A stretch of 64,000 bases of DNA from Apibacter raozihei (GCF_004014855.1 NZ_CP034930.1:496001-560000), one strand, 5' to 3'; shown: positions 27,458 through 37,553, counted from the stretch's first letter. Notes: generated by a model not told the origin, from the letters alone. Made by a program: numbers and translations.

Positions 27458-27642
27458 TAAATATTATTGAGCACTGCTTTTAAAAAATATTAACAGTTTA
27501 TTGATAAGAGCAATTTGAATGAGGTATTAGTAACCATCAACAAACTTAATTAACAATTTTTGTTAATAAGTCTTCTCATGTTCGCTGGCTAAAGGTCTGA
27601 AAATTGTTCACAAAAATGATTTATATATATCTATTTTTTCTA

Positions 27643-27650
27643 TACTTTTG
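27643..27650 (+). promoter_or_regulatory. dnaB: -7 box immediately upstream of dnaB
   Basis: TACTTTTG matches TAnnTTTG and ends 7 bases before the dnaB ATG at 27658, leaving a leader of only a few bases. No clear -33 element. Confidence 0.45.
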
Positions 27651-27657
27651 AAGATCT

Positions 27658-29220
27658 ATGGAACAGTTAGAATCAAAATCAAATAATTTCACTAAGTCAA
27701 ACAAAATCATAACCTTGGAAAAAGGTAAGCTTCCCCCGCAAGCAGTTGAGCTTGAAGAAGCCGTGTTAGGAGCTATGATGATAGATAAAAAAGGACTGGA
27801 TGAAATTATTGATATACTGTCTCCTGAGGTTTTTTATAAAAAGGAACACCAGTTTATTTATGAGGCAATTGAGGATTTATTTAAAGAAACTGAACCTATA
27901 GATATTCTTACTATATCCAACAAATTACGTTCGCAGGGAAAATTAGAAGCTGCCGGTGGTGATTTTAACCTCATCCAGCTTTCTAATAAAGTTTCTTCTT
28001 CCGCCCATATTGAATATCATTCACGCATTATCCTGGAAAAATATATTTTGAGAAAACTCATTGAAATTTCTTCGAATATGATTGAAAAATCATATGACGA
28101 AACTTCAGATGTTTTTGATTTATTAGATTACTCTGAAAGTCAGTTATATGAAATAACAAACGGTACTTTAAAAAGAACTTTTAATGAAGCTAAAAACTTA
28201 GTATCAAATGCATTAAAAAAAATTAAATCCCTTGAATCTAAACAAGGAATGAGTGGAATTCCTTCCGGATTTAAACATGTCGATAAAATTACAGCTGGCT
28301 GGCAACCTTCAGATCTAATTATTATTGCCGCAAGACCGGGTATGGGTAAAACAGCATTTATCTTATCCATGGCCAGAAATATAGCCATAAGCTCTGAGGT
28401 TCCTATCGGAATATTTTCTCTGGAAATGTCAGCTGAACAGCTTATGATGCGTATGATTTCGAGTGAAACGGGAATAGAGTCTGAAAAATTAAGAAAAGCT
28501 AATTTATCAGAACTTGAGTGGCAACAACTTTATTCGAGGGTTAATAAGTTGGAAAAAGCGCCAATTTTTATTGATGATTCTCCGGGTATCTCTGTATTTG
28601 ATCTTCGTGCAAAAGCCAGAAGACTGGTATCTCAGCACGGTGTACGAATAATCATGATAGATTATTTACAATTAATGTCTGCCGGTGGAAAAGGCATAGG
28701 AAACCGAGAACAGGAAATTGCAACTATATCCCGTTCCTTAAAGGCTATTGCTAAAGAGTTAGAAATACCGGTAATTGCTTTATCCCAGTTATCGCGTTCG
28801 GTTGAAACACGAGGGGGAAGTAAAAAACCTTTACTTTCCGACTTGAGGGAATCGGGTGCAATTGAACAGGATGCCGATATTGTTACATTTATATACAGAC
28901 CTGAATATTATAAACTGGAAACATGGGAAGATGGTACACCATGTTCAGGGCAAGGAGAATTTATTATAGCTAAACACCGTAACGGTGCTCTTGAGGATGT
29001 AAGACTTAAGTTTACCAGTTCTCAGGCTAAATTTTCTGATCTGGATGATAATTTCTACTCTGGGGGTGATCAGGGCAATGATATTTCAACTACTTTTGAA
29101 AGCAGAATTAATGATGAAAGTTCATTTGAAAGCGCTATCAATTTGCCTTCTATTAATCCCAGCGATTCTTTCGGAATAGATGATAATATTAATGATCAGG
29201 ATGCAGATATGCCTTTTTAA
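27658..29220 (+). CDS. dnaB: Replicative DNA helicase DnaB
   Basis: A 520-residue hexameric helicase that unwinds DNA ahead of the replisome. The N-terminal domain begins at GKLPPQAVELEEAVLGAMM (about residue 22). The RecA-like core has Walker A ARPGMGKTAF (about 224-233), Walker B RIIMIDYLQLM, and LSQLSRSVETR and DLRESGAIEQDADIV. A disordered acidic tail ends in DADMPF. No intein is present. It is divergent from holB; the PhoH-type gene follows 60 bases later. Confidence 0.97.
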   Translation: MEQLESKSNNFTKSNKIITLEKGKLPPQAVELEEAVLGAMMIDKKGLDEIIDILSPEVFYKKEHQFIYEAIEDLFKETEPIDILTISNKLRSQGKLEAAGGDFNLIQLSNKVSSSAHIEYHSRIILEKYILRKLIEISSNMIEKSYDETSDVFDLLDYSESQLYEITNGTLKRTFNEAKNLVSNALKKIKSLESKQGMSGIPSGFKHVDKITAGWQPSDLIIIAARPGMGKTAFILSMARNIAISSEVPIGIFSLEMSAEQLMMRMISSETGIESEKLRKANLSELEWQQLYSRVNKLEKAPIFIDDSPGISVFDLRAKARRLVSQHGVRIIMIDYLQLMSAGGKGIGNREQEIATISRSLKAIAKELEIPVIALSQLSRSVETRGGSKKPLLSDLRESGAIEQDADIVTFIYRPEYYKLETWEDGTPCSGQGEFIIAKHRNGALEDVRLKFTSSQAKFSDLDDNFYSGGDQGNDISTTFESRINDESSFESAINLPSINPSDSFGIDDNINDQDADMPF

Positions 29221-29280
29221 AATATTTTTCAAATAATTACGAAATCTTTTATAAATTAGCTATAAACCTTATATAAACCT

Positions 29281-30624
29281 ATGGCTAAGAAAAAAATTGT
29301 ATCCGAAAAAAGGATTTTTGTTCTGGATACTTCCGTAATCATATTTAACCATTTATCAATCACCTTATTTGCCGAACATGATATTGTCATTCCAATAACG
29401 GTATTAGAAGAATTGGATAATTTTAAAAAGGGTAATGACACTAAAAATTACGAGGCCCGTGAATTTATTCGTTTTCTTGATAAATGCTCACTAAATAAAG
29501 ATATTAATAATTGGATTGATTTACCGGGTGAGAATAAAGGAAAATTTAAAATTGTTATGTCCACGAATGGAGTGAGCTATTCTGCTACCAAAATTTTTGA
29601 TTCTAATTCCATGGATAATAAAATTCTGAATGTATGCCTGAAACTCAAGGAAGATGAAAAAGACAGAACGGTAACTTTGGTATCTAAAGATGTTAATCTA
29701 AGGCTCAAAGCTCGTGCTATCGGATTAAATGCAGAAGATTTTGAAACAGGAAAGGTAAAAGTAGATAATCTTCCGTCCGGAATCGAAAAGGTTGAAAATT
29801 TTGATCAGCAGCTTATTGATGAAATTCACAAAAAACAAGTAATTCCGTATTCAAAAATCAAAGGAAAATTAAACATATATCCTAACGCATGTTATATTCT
29901 ACAAGGAAGAAAGTCTTCTGCTCTAGCCTACTATAATCCCTTTACTGAGGAACTTGAAGTAGTAAGCAAAAAGGCATTTTATAAGATTAATCCTCGAAAT
30001 GCGGAACAAGCTTTTGCAATGTATGTGATGGCTAAACCGGAATTAAAGTTAATTGCACTTCATGGTGTGGCCGGTACTGGAAAAACTTTATTGGCATTGG
30101 TTAGTGCTCTGGAAGAACGAAGAGATTATAAACAAATTTATCTAGCCAGACCCATTATTCCTTTAAGTAATAAGGATATTGGATTTTTACCCGGAGATAT
30201 AAAATCTAAACTGGATCCTTATATGCAACCTTTATGGGATAATCTGAAATTTATTCAAAATCAGTTTAATGAAAATGATAAAGAATTTAAACAGATATCG
30301 CAAATGGTTGAACAGGAAAAATTACTCATCACACCCCTTGCTTATATAAGAGGCCGAAGTTTATCAGACGTGATTTTTATTGTGGATGAGGCTCAGAACC
30401 TAACTCCTCACGAAGTGAAAACTATAATTTCACGAGCGGGAGAAAATTCTAAATTTATTTTTACCGGAGACGTTAAGCAGATTGACACTCCATATCTTGA
30501 TGAACAAAGCAATGGATTGTCTTATTTAGTTGACAGAATCCACGGTCGAAATCTTTTTGCTCATATACGCCTTGAAAAAGGGGAACGATCCGAATTAGCC
30601 AATTTAGCTAACGAACTTTTATAG
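29281..30624 (+). CDS. PIN-domain / PhoH-family ATPase fusion
   Basis: A 447-residue protein joining an N-terminal PIN nuclease-like domain (residues ~10-150; acidic site D16 in VLDTSV, EELD at ~40) to a C-terminal PhoH ATPase (about 240-447). Walker A is HGVAGTGKTL near 261 and Walker B VDEAQN near 370; the arginine-rich end ERSELANLANELL is typical. Such PhoH2-type proteins are thought to act as RNA helicase-RNases, but the cellular role here is not known. It ends at a strong bidirectional terminator shared with the converging PepSY gene. Confidence 0.9.
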   Translation: MAKKKIVSEKRIFVLDTSVIIFNHLSITLFAEHDIVIPITVLEELDNFKKGNDTKNYEAREFIRFLDKCSLNKDINNWIDLPGENKGKFKIVMSTNGVSYSATKIFDSNSMDNKILNVCLKLKEDEKDRTVTLVSKDVNLRLKARAIGLNAEDFETGKVKVDNLPSGIEKVENFDQQLIDEIHKKQVIPYSKIKGKLNIYPNACYILQGRKSSALAYYNPFTEELEVVSKKAFYKINPRNAEQAFAMYVMAKPELKLIALHGVAGTGKTLLALVSALEERRDYKQIYLARPIIPLSNKDIGFLPGDIKSKLDPYMQPLWDNLKFIQNQFNENDKEFKQISQMVEQEKLLITPLAYIRGRSLSDVIFIVDEAQNLTPHEVKTIISRAGENSKFIFTGDVKQIDTPYLDEQSNGLSYLVDRIHGRNLFAHIRLEKGERSELANLANELL

Positions 30625-30646
30625 TAAATTTATTATAATAATATAA

Positions 30647-30682
30647 AAAGCCAAACAGTTATAAATCTAACTGTTTGGCTTT
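30647..30682. terminator. Bidirectional terminator between phoH-type and PepSY genes
   Basis: A perfect 14-bp stem (AAAGCCAAACAGTT and complement) with an 8-base loop and T-runs on both sides. The minus-strand PepSY stop codon (30659-30661) lies inside the hairpin, so the terminator is encoded partly in the coding end of that gene. Confidence 0.85.
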
Positions 30683-31891
30683 ATTTTTTTTAGATTTATT
30701 TTTTTTGTTTCTACCTCTCCAAATTAAAAAACCAGTTATTGGCATAGACGCAATCATTAAACTTACTATAAAAGCAATAATTTTAGTCGGCAATCCTAAA
30801 ATTGAACCTACATGTATGTCATAGTTTGCGGCAACCACTTTTTCTCCGAAATTTTTATTCTCAGGATTGTGAACGTGCAATAATTCTCCAGAATTTTCAT
30901 CAAATATTAAACTACTGTTTTTGTGATATGAATATGCTAAATGTTTAACAAAAACCTGAAAATTTGGATGTTCATGATGATCCATGTGAGGATGGCCGAG
31001 GTCAAGACTAAAACTGTGAGATTGAGGGTACAGTTCTTTTACCTTATCTATTATATTATTTAAGGTTATATCTGTGCGCATTTCAACATCTGCACTTGTT
31101 TTAATATGTGAAAAATCTGGATATTCAGTTTTCCCACCGGAAAATAGAGTGTAGATAAAAGTCTGGACAATTAAAAAGGAATAAAATAGTCCTGTAATTG
31201 TCAAAACTAAAGCGAATATAGAGGAATAAAAGCCAAGAATATTATGTAAATCATAATTTTTTCTTTTCCAATTTTTAATATTTTTCCATTTAAACCAAAA
31301 CCTTTGCTGTCTTGCGGCTTTATTTTTTGGCCACCACAATATAATTCCGGAAATAAGCATTAAAACAAATAGTATTACAGGAATTCCAACCAAGTACTTT
31401 CCCCATTCCATTTTGAAAAGAAAACTCCAGTGTATCATCTTGACTATATTAAAAAAGCCGTTTTTTTCATCATAGACTTTTAATACTTTTCCGTTGTAAG
31501 GATTTACATAAGCCAATTTAAACAGAGGGAATTCATCGAAATAGTTCCATGCATTATCATTATGCTCATACCAGTAAAACATGTATGACATTTGGGAATC
31601 TATGGGAATATTTACCCAATGTAAAGGATATTTTTCACGAACCTGAGCATTAACCAATTTTTCAAGTTTCCGGATAGGAAGAACTTCTTTTTTATCTATA
31701 TTTTTTTCACGATGATATATATATTCTTTTCGGGTAATATTTTCGATATCATCTTTAAATACATACAATGCTCCGGTCAAAGAAATTATTAATATGAGAA
31801 TCCCAATAAACAGCCCAAACCACAAATGGATTTTTTTTATCCATTTTTTTATGATGCCTTTTCCTTTTTTATTTTTTTTATTTTTCGACAT
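30659..31891 (-). CDS. PepSY-associated transmembrane protein (probable partner of the siderophore receptor)
   Basis: A 410-residue inner-membrane protein of the PepSY_TM family. A cytoplasmic basic start is followed by helix 1 (IHLWFGLFIGILILIISLTGALYVF), a periplasmic domain, helices near 170-190 and 215-245, and a last helix before a Lys-rich tail. Conserved family features include the LHNILGFYSSIFALVLTITGLFYSF segment and HVGSILGLPTKIIAFIVSL. It is 36 bases after the stop of a siderophore receptor gene. Members in this context are thought to reduce imported ferric siderophores; here that is an inference from the neighbourhood. Confidence 0.85.
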   Translation of the reverse strand: MSKNKKNKKGKGIIKKWIKKIHLWFGLFIGILILIISLTGALYVFKDDIENITRKEYIYHREKNIDKKEVLPIRKLEKLVNAQVREKYPLHWVNIPIDSQMSYMFYWYEHNDNAWNYFDEFPLFKLAYVNPYNGKVLKVYDEKNGFFNIVKMIHWSFLFKMEWGKYLVGIPVILFVLMLISGIILWWPKNKAARQQRFWFKWKNIKNWKRKNYDLHNILGFYSSIFALVLTITGLFYSFLIVQTFIYTLFSGGKTEYPDFSHIKTSADVEMRTDITLNNIIDKVKELYPQSHSFSLDLGHPHMDHHEHPNFQVFVKHLAYSYHKNSSLIFDENSGELLHVHNPENKNFGEKVVAANYDIHVGSILGLPTKIIAFIVSLMIASMPITGFLIWRGRNKKNKSKKNKAKQLDL

Positions 31892-31927
31892 GCGATTCAG
31901 GCTGTATCCCTTGATTATATTATTTAT

Positions 31928-34057
31928 TTAAAATTTGTAACCTACCGATAATCTCCAGTTACGGGGAGCCTCTGCCTGATAATAATAATAATCTCCATAG
32001 GTAGAGCCTGAATATAAATATCTGTCAAAAACATTGTATACATTTAAATTGAGTTTCAGATTGGATTTTTCCCAGGATATACCCGCATCAAATTTCACAT
32101 AGTCATCTAACGATAATTTTCCATTTCCTCCCCAGTTCCATGTACTTCTGTCTCCTAAATAGGTCCCTCCAAATGTTAATCCAAAACCTTTCAATAAACC
32201 TTCGGAAAATATATAGTCTAACCAGGCATTTGCCGTATGTTTTGCATATCCTGCCACCTTAGTTCCATCAGGAAATTCCGGTGTATTTGAATCAATAATT
32301 TTATTACTTGTTAATGCATAATTTACAATTACGTTAAAACCTTTAACAATTTCTCCTTTCAAATCAAATTCAATACCTCTTGTTCTGGTTTTACCTAATA
32401 CTATAGAATATTTTTCACTACCTGTATTTTCAGGGTCTGCAGTTAATTCATTATTCTTCATAATTTGATAAATGGATATTGTAGTATTCAATTTCCCATT
32501 AAACCAATCTCTTTTTGCGCCTACTTCCATGCTATTTCCTGTAATTGGCTTAACAGATTTACCGGACCTTAAAAAGCCTGTCTGAGGAGTAAAAGCCTGA
32601 TCATAAAGAGTATATATAGAAATATTTTCATCTATGGAATAACTTAATCCTATCCGTGGTGTAACTTTTTCCGCTTTTTTTGTAGTTCCATAATCATTCT
32701 GATTTACCTTGGTATACCTACCGGCAAGAGTTAAACGTAATGCATCTTTAAAGAAACCTAATTCGTCCTGTAAGTAGATTCCTGAATAAGTTTGTGAAAT
32801 TGTTGATCCGGCACCTGCCCTTTCTTCCAATGATTTAGTCTTATTAAATGCAATTGAACCACTACTTGGAGCTTGGTAAACTGAAGAATTAGTGTCGAAA
32901 GGTTTTTCTGCGGTATCTAAATTATAGCCTTGACTCCAGTCGGCTAAATATTTTTTACTTCCTACATCCAGCCCTGCTAAAATTTTATGTGAAATGGCTC
33001 CTGTCTGAACATTCCCGTTTAAAAAAGCCTGACCAAATTTCATAATATTACTGGATTCCCAATATCCTACTCTTCTAATCATAGTTCCGTCATTATTAAA
33101 TACCGAAGGCCATAAACTACTTCCCAATGTATACTCGTTAAGGTATGTCAGCTGAGTAGTCAATTTCCAGTTAGCATCAATCTGATGTTGCAGATTAACA
33201 TTAAACGTATGACTGTCTATATTGGTTGGTGCTATGCCCGGATCCGACAAAGTGTATTTTACAGGTTTAGTCGCATAACCGGCATATGAAAATACATATG
33301 CAGAACCAACATCAGACATTTTAGCTTTTTGATAGATATATTCTGCAATTAAGGTAGTTTTTTCAGTAAGATTAACTTTTATAGATGGATTTATTATATA
33401 TCTATCATTAAATTCATAATTACGAAAACTATTTTTGTTTTGTGCCATTAAATTTAAACGAACCGCAACTTTATCGGATATTTTAGAATCTAGATCTACT
33501 TCTCCTCTATACAGATCAAAGCTACCTAAGGTTATTCTTGCGTTTCCGTTAAAACTTTTTCCGGTTGGCTGTTTAGTAACTATATTATATATTCCACTAG
33601 GTTCACCGTTTGACATAAGAAAACCCGCAGGCCCTTTTATAATTTCAATATGATCCACATAACTCATATCTTCACTTAAAGGTCCCCAGGTAGAGGTGAT
33701 ATTTACTCCATTAAGAAAAGCTGCAGCACGCGAACCTCTCATATTTATGCGTGTATAAAGTTCTCCCCAGTGTTCTAAACGTTGTGCTCCGGCAATACTT
33801 CTAATTACGCCATCACTTAATGTTGTTATTTGTTGATCTTGAAGTACACTGTTTGTTATTACTGATATGTTTTGTGGTATCTTTAAAAGTTCTTCGTCTA
33901 AACGCAAAGAGGAAGAACTTTTCTTTTCAACATATTTTTTGTAATATTTACCTTCTATAATTATCCCTTTCAAATAATTGTCCTGAATACTATCTTTATG
34001 TTGTGCATTTAATACTGCAATTCCAAAGATTGCCAAAATGCTTAATTTATTACTCAT
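31928..34057 (-). CDS. TonB-dependent siderophore receptor
   Basis: A 709-residue outer-membrane receptor. Signal peptide 1-18 ends at LNAQ. The plug shows IPQNISVITNSVLQDQQ, INMRGSRAAAFLNGV, HIEIIKGPAGFLMSNGEPSGIYNIVTKQPTGK, typical of ferric-siderophore receptors. The barrel ends with LSVGYKF. Unlike the receptor at 2.2 kb, it has no carboxypeptidase-regulatory domain. It is first in a two-gene operon with the PepSY protein. An AT-rich inverted repeat and a TATATTTG box lie just upstream, compatible with Fur-type control. Siderophore identity cannot be read from the sequence. Confidence 0.92.
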   Translation of the reverse strand: MSNKLSILAIFGIAVLNAQHKDSIQDNYLKGIIIEGKYYKKYVEKKSSSSLRLDEELLKIPQNISVITNSVLQDQQITTLSDGVIRSIAGAQRLEHWGELYTRINMRGSRAAAFLNGVNITSTWGPLSEDMSYVDHIEIIKGPAGFLMSNGEPSGIYNIVTKQPTGKSFNGNARITLGSFDLYRGEVDLDSKISDKVAVRLNLMAQNKNSFRNYEFNDRYIINPSIKVNLTEKTTLIAEYIYQKAKMSDVGSAYVFSYAGYATKPVKYTLSDPGIAPTNIDSHTFNVNLQHQIDANWKLTTQLTYLNEYTLGSSLWPSVFNNDGTMIRRVGYWESSNIMKFGQAFLNGNVQTGAISHKILAGLDVGSKKYLADWSQGYNLDTAEKPFDTNSSVYQAPSSGSIAFNKTKSLEERAGAGSTISQTYSGIYLQDELGFFKDALRLTLAGRYTKVNQNDYGTTKKAEKVTPRIGLSYSIDENISIYTLYDQAFTPQTGFLRSGKSVKPITGNSMEVGAKRDWFNGKLNTTISIYQIMKNNELTADPENTGSEKYSIVLGKTRTRGIEFDLKGEIVKGFNVIVNYALTSNKIIDSNTPEFPDGTKVAGYAKHTANAWLDYIFSEGLLKGFGLTFGGTYLGDRSTWNWGGNGKLSLDDYVKFDAGISWEKSNLKLNLNVYNVFDRYLYSGSTYGDYYYYQAEAPRNWRLSVGYKF

Positions 34058-34073
34058 AAGAAAAAAATTTTTG

Positions 34074-34109
34074 CAAATATAATATTATTTTAATTTATTC
34101 TAATTAAAA
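34074..34109 (-). promoter_or_regulatory. -7 box and overlapping inverted repeat upstream of the siderophore receptor
   Basis: TATATTTG (34081-34074, minus strand) lies about 17 bases before the ATG. Directly upstream, TTTTAATT-N6-AATTAAAA (34088-34109) is a perfect 8-bp-arm inverted repeat where the -33 region should be. Position and AT content suit a Fur-like operator, but the repeat is simple and may be chance. Confidence 0.4.
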
Positions 34110-34280
34110 ATAATACGTATAAAAATATATCTCTCATATGAGGTAATAGTGTATTTTATCCGAAAAATTCAGAAGTAAATAATTCTCAATTTCATTTATA
34201 TAATTATTTGAACTGATTATTAATCAACAAAAGTAAAATTGTAGCGTTTGTAAACTTCTATTTCATATTAATTCATAAAA

Positions 34281-34305
34281 AAAGACTGTTCAATGAACAG
34301 TCTTT
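34281..34305 (-). terminator. Terminator of the thrS-infC-rpmI-rplT operon
   Basis: A perfect stem (AAAGACTGTTC and its complement, tight AAT-containing loop) begins 25 bases after the rplT stop. Flanking A/T runs support termination. Confidence 0.85.
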
Positions 34306-34330
34306 ATATTTTGATAACGAATTATTTAAA

Positions 34331-34678
34331 TTATTTTTTTACAGAATCCACAACCGCTTTAAACGCTTCCGGATGATTCATAGCTAAATCTGCTAGTACT
34401 TTTCTGTTTAATTCTATTTTATTGTCTTTTAATAATCCTATAAATTTAGAATAAGAAAGACCTTGTTGTCTGGCTCCAGCATTAATCCTTTGAATCCATA
34501 AAGCTCTGAAATTTCTTTTCTTTTGCTTTCTACCTACATAGGCATATTGCAAACCTTTTTCAACAGCATTTTTGGCAACTGTCCAAACATTTTTTCTTCG
34601 TCCAAAATAACCTTTAGCTAATTTTAAGACTCTTTTTCTTCTAGCTCTTGAAGCTACTGAATTTACTGATCTTGGCAT
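34331..34678 (-). CDS. rplT: 50S ribosomal protein L20
   Basis: A 115-residue protein with the standard L20 start ([29 protein letters not shown]) and the conserved [23 protein letters not shown]. It binds 23S rRNA early in large-subunit assembly. It lies about 100 bases after rpmI as the last gene of the thrS-infC-rpmI-rplT operon. Confidence 0.98.
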   Translation of the reverse strand: MPRSVNSVASRARRKRVLKLAKGYFGRRKNVWTVAKNAVEKGLQYAYVGRKQKKRNFRALWIQRINAGARQQGLSYSKFIGLLKDNKIELNRKVLADLAMNHPEAFKAVVDSVKK

Positions 34679-34779
34679 AATTTTTTGTTTTTTTGAAATG
34701 GGCGGAAACTAAATTCTCTTAAAGCTCCATTTCAGGGTTAAACTTTTGTTGTTTTTAAACCGAATATTTAATTATATTC

Positions 34780-34977
34780 TTATTTAAGTAATAATTGTCT
34801 TTTAACGCTTTTCTCATCTACATTAGCTACTAAAGCTGAATGGGTAAGATTACGTTTTTGTTTTGTGCTTTTTTTGGTCAAAATATGACTTTTAAATGCA
34901 TGTTTTCTTTTAATTTTACCTGATCCGGTAACAGAAAAACGCTTTTTAGCACCTGATTTTGTTTTTAATTTTGGCAT
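34780..34977 (-). CDS. rpmI: 50S ribosomal protein L35
   Basis: A 65-residue, very basic protein with the classic [14 protein letters not shown] start, [16 protein letters not shown] core and KRQLLLK end. It sits between infC and rplT, the usual order in bacteria. Confidence 0.98.
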   Translation of the reverse strand: MPKLKTKSGAKKRFSVTGSGKIKRKHAFKSHILTKKSTKQKRNLTHSALVANVDEKSVKRQLLLK

Positions 34978-35036
34978 TTTCTTACTTTTTATTTCGTTAT
35001 CAAAATATATTTAATTTATAAATCAAGAAACAACTC

Positions 35037-35591
35037 TTATTTTTTAGGAGCCATCATCATGATCATTCTTTTTCCTTCTAATTTTGGCATTTGTTCTACT
35101 TTCCCCCATTCTTCCAATTCCTGAGCTAATCTAAGTAACAAAATTTGTCCTTGATCTTTGAATACAATTGAACGCCCTTTGAAGAAAACATATGCTTTTA
35201 ATTTAGACCCTTCTTCTAAAAATTTCTGAGCATGTTTCTTTTTAAATTCATAATCATGTTCATCTGTTTGAGGACCAAAACGTATTTCTTTAACAACAAC
35301 TTTGGTTTGTTTTGATTTAAGTTCTTTTTGTTTCTTTTTTTGTTCGTATAGAAACTTTTTATAATCAACTATTCTACAAACCGGAGGATTTGCCGTTGCT
35401 GTAATCATAACTAAATCCAATTCCTGTTCTTCAGCTATTCTAAGAGCTTCTTTTACAGGAAGAACTCCTTGATTAACATTCTCTCCTACTAATCGTACTT
35501 CTGGAACATCAATAAAATTGTTGATTTTGTGTTCCGGTTCCTGTTTCCTTGGGATGTATCTCCCTCTTGAATAATTTCTGTTAAGTGCTAT
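35037..35591 (-). CDS. infC: Translation initiation factor IF-3, probable AUA start codon
   Basis: A 184-residue IF-3. The first in-frame ATG (35408 or 35420) would remove the whole N-terminal domain. Translating upstream in the same frame gives a full N domain ([39 protein letters not shown]) with no ATG, GTG or TTG before the thrS stop codon, which is in the same frame at 35606-35604. The only sensible initiator is ATA at 35591 (ATA-GCA-CTT-AAC-AGA), 12 bases after thrS. IF-3 rejects non-AUG starts, and its own gene uses AUU in E. coli for autoregulation; AUA here suggests the same logic. The C domain ([28 protein letters not shown]) is normal. Confidence 0.88.
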   Translation of the reverse strand: MALNRNYSRGRYIPRKQEPEHKINNFIDVPEVRLVGENVNQGVLPVKEALRIAEEQELDLVMITATANPPVCRIVDYKKFLYEQKKKQKELKSKQTKVVVKEIRFGPQTDEHDYEFKKKHAQKFLEEGSKLKAYVFFKGRSIVFKDQGQILLLRLAQELEEWGKVEQMPKLEGKRMIMMMAPKK

Positions 35592-35603
35592 GGTATAAAA
35601 ATT

Positions 35604-37526
35604 TTAAGGTTTATCTGTTACTTTTTTCATCATTGATACTGCTTCATCCAAAGAAAGAGTACCTATATCTCCTTCTCCTCTTTTACGAATTGACACTGTA
35701 TTAGATTCTGCTTCTTTTTCTCCTACAACAAACATGTAAGGAATTTTGTTAATTTCAGCATCACGTATCTTTTTACCAGTCTTTTCGTTACGCTCATCAA
35801 TTCGACCGCAAATATCCGAATTTTCCATCAAATTCAAAACTTTTTTTGCATAATCTGTGTACTTTTCACTAATCGGAAGTATAATAAATGGCTCAGGACT
35901 TAACCATAGAGGTAAATTTCCACCGGTATGTTCCAGTAAAATCGCTACGAATCTTTCCAGAGATCCAAAAGGAGCCCTGTGTATCATAACTGGTCTATGC
36001 TTTTCATTATCGGATCCTATATAATGTAAATCAAACCGTTCCGGTAAATTATAATCTACCTGTATAGTCCCTAACTGCCAGCTTCTACCTAAAGCATCTT
36101 TAACCATAAAATCCAGTTTAGGCCCATAAAAAGCAGCTTCACCGTATTCTATAACTGTAGGTAATCCTTTATCTTTAGCGGCTTTTTTGATAGCATTTTC
36201 CGCTTTTTCCCAATTTTCGTCTGTACCTATGTATTTTTCTTTGTTTTCCTTATCCCTTAAAGATATCTGAGCCGTAAAATTTTCAAATCCTAGTGATTTA
36301 AAGGTATACAATACTAAATCAATTACATTTTCAAATTCACCTATTAATTGATCCGGAGTGCAGAATATGTGAGCATCATCTTGAGTAAATCCTCTCACAC
36401 GGGTTAAACCATGTAACTCACCACTTTGCTCGTAGCGATATACAGTACCAAATTCAGCAAAACGTTTAGGTAAATCTTTATAAGACCAGGGTGCCGAACG
36501 ATAAATTTCACAATGATGTGGACAATTCATCGGTTTTAGCAAAAATTCTTCTCCTTCATTAGGAGTTTTAATCGGCTGGAAACTATCTGCTCCATACTTT
36601 TCATAATGGCCGCTGGTAACATACAAATCTTTATGACCGATATGAGGAGTGGCTACTATCTCGTAGCCTGCCTTTTGCTGGGCAGCCCCTAGAAAATCAA
36701 TTAGCTTTTGACGTAATTTTGCACCTTTGGGTAACCATAAAGGTAATCCTGCTCCTACTTTTTCCGAAAACGTAAACAGCCCCAGTTCTTTACCCAACTT
36801 TCTATGATCTCTTTTTTTAGCCTCTTCAATTCTTTCCAAATATTCTGTAAGATCTTTTTGCTTAGGAAAAGTTATTCCATATACTCTGACTAACTGCTTA
36901 TTCTTTTCATCTCCTCTCCAATAGGCTCCTGCTGCATTCAATACTTTAGCTGCTTTAACAATTCCAGTGAATGGAATATGTCCACCTCTACATAAATCTG
37001 TAAAGTTATCATGTGTTACAAAAGTAATTGATCCATCTTCAAGATTATCAATTAATTCCGTTTTATATTCATTATTTTTATAGGCTTCCAGAGCTTCCTT
37101 TTTAGATACAGGATACAGCTTGAATGTTGAATTCTTTTTCGCATTTTCAAGCATTTTCTTTTCTATCTTTTCAAAATCTTTTTCTGAAAATACTTCATTG
37201 CCAAAATCTACATCGTAATAGAATCCATTTTCAATAGCCGGTCCGATAGTTAATTTAGCTTCCGGATAGTATTCCATTATAGCCTGCGCTAATAAATGGG
37301 CAGAAGAATGCCAAAATGCTTTTTTACCCATATCATCATTCCAGGTAAGCAATTGCACCGTTGCATCCGTCGTTATAGGTGTGGTTACTTCCACTTGCTT
37401 ACCATTTACTAACGCAGAAATTGTGTTGCGAGCCAAACCTTCTGAAATACTTCTGGCTACATCCAACGGCGTAACGGAATTTTCAAATTCCTTTACACTC
37501 CCATCAGGAAGGGTTATTTTTATCAT
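35604..37526 (-). CDS. thrS: Threonyl-tRNA synthetase
   Basis: A 640-residue class II synthetase. It has the N-terminal TGS domain ([14 protein letters not shown] to ~60), the editing domain with [11 protein letters not shown] (about 74-84) and DLCRGGHIP, the catalytic core with motif 2 [31 protein letters not shown] and zinc ligands in NCPHHCEIY, and the anticodon-binding C-terminus ([18 protein letters not shown]). It leads the thrS-infC-rpmI-rplT operon; its stop is 12 bases before the infC start. Confidence 0.97.
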   Translation of the reverse strand: MIKITLPDGSVKEFENSVTPLDVARSISEGLARNTISALVNGKQVEVTTPITTDATVQLLTWNDDMGKKAFWHSSAHLLAQAIMEYYPEAKLTIGPAIENGFYYDVDFGNEVFSEKDFEKIEKKMLENAKKNSTFKLYPVSKKEALEAYKNNEYKTELIDNLEDGSITFVTHDNFTDLCRGGHIPFTGIVKAAKVLNAAGAYWRGDEKNKQLVRVYGITFPKQKDLTEYLERIEEAKKRDHRKLGKELGLFTFSEKVGAGLPLWLPKGAKLRQKLIDFLGAAQQKAGYEIVATPHIGHKDLYVTSGHYEKYGADSFQPIKTPNEGEEFLLKPMNCPHHCEIYRSAPWSYKDLPKRFAEFGTVYRYEQSGELHGLTRVRGFTQDDAHIFCTPDQLIGEFENVIDLVLYTFKSLGFENFTAQISLRDKENKEKYIGTDENWEKAENAIKKAAKDKGLPTVIEYGEAAFYGPKLDFMVKDALGRSWQLGTIQVDYNLPERFDLHYIGSDNEKHRPVMIHRAPFGSLERFVAILLEHTGGNLPLWLSPEPFIILPISEKYTDYAKKVLNLMENSDICGRIDERNEKTGKKIRDAEINKIPYMFVVGEKEAESNTVSIRKRGEGDIGTLSLDEAVSMMKKVTDKP

Positions 37527-37545
37527 TCTTCTATTTTTAAGGGTA

Positions 37546-37553
37546 CAAATTTA
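37546..37553 (-). promoter_or_regulatory. thrS: -7 box for the thrS operon
   Basis: TAAATTTG on the minus strand matches TAnnTTTG and ends 19 bases before the thrS ATG, leaving a short leader. No obvious threonine-specific leader structure was seen. Confidence 0.45.

Noticed and set aside
35037-35420. IF-3 appearing truncated at the N-terminus, as if the gene were broken
   Set aside because: The frame continues upstream with a normal N domain; the start is a non-AUG codon (ATA), not a deletion.
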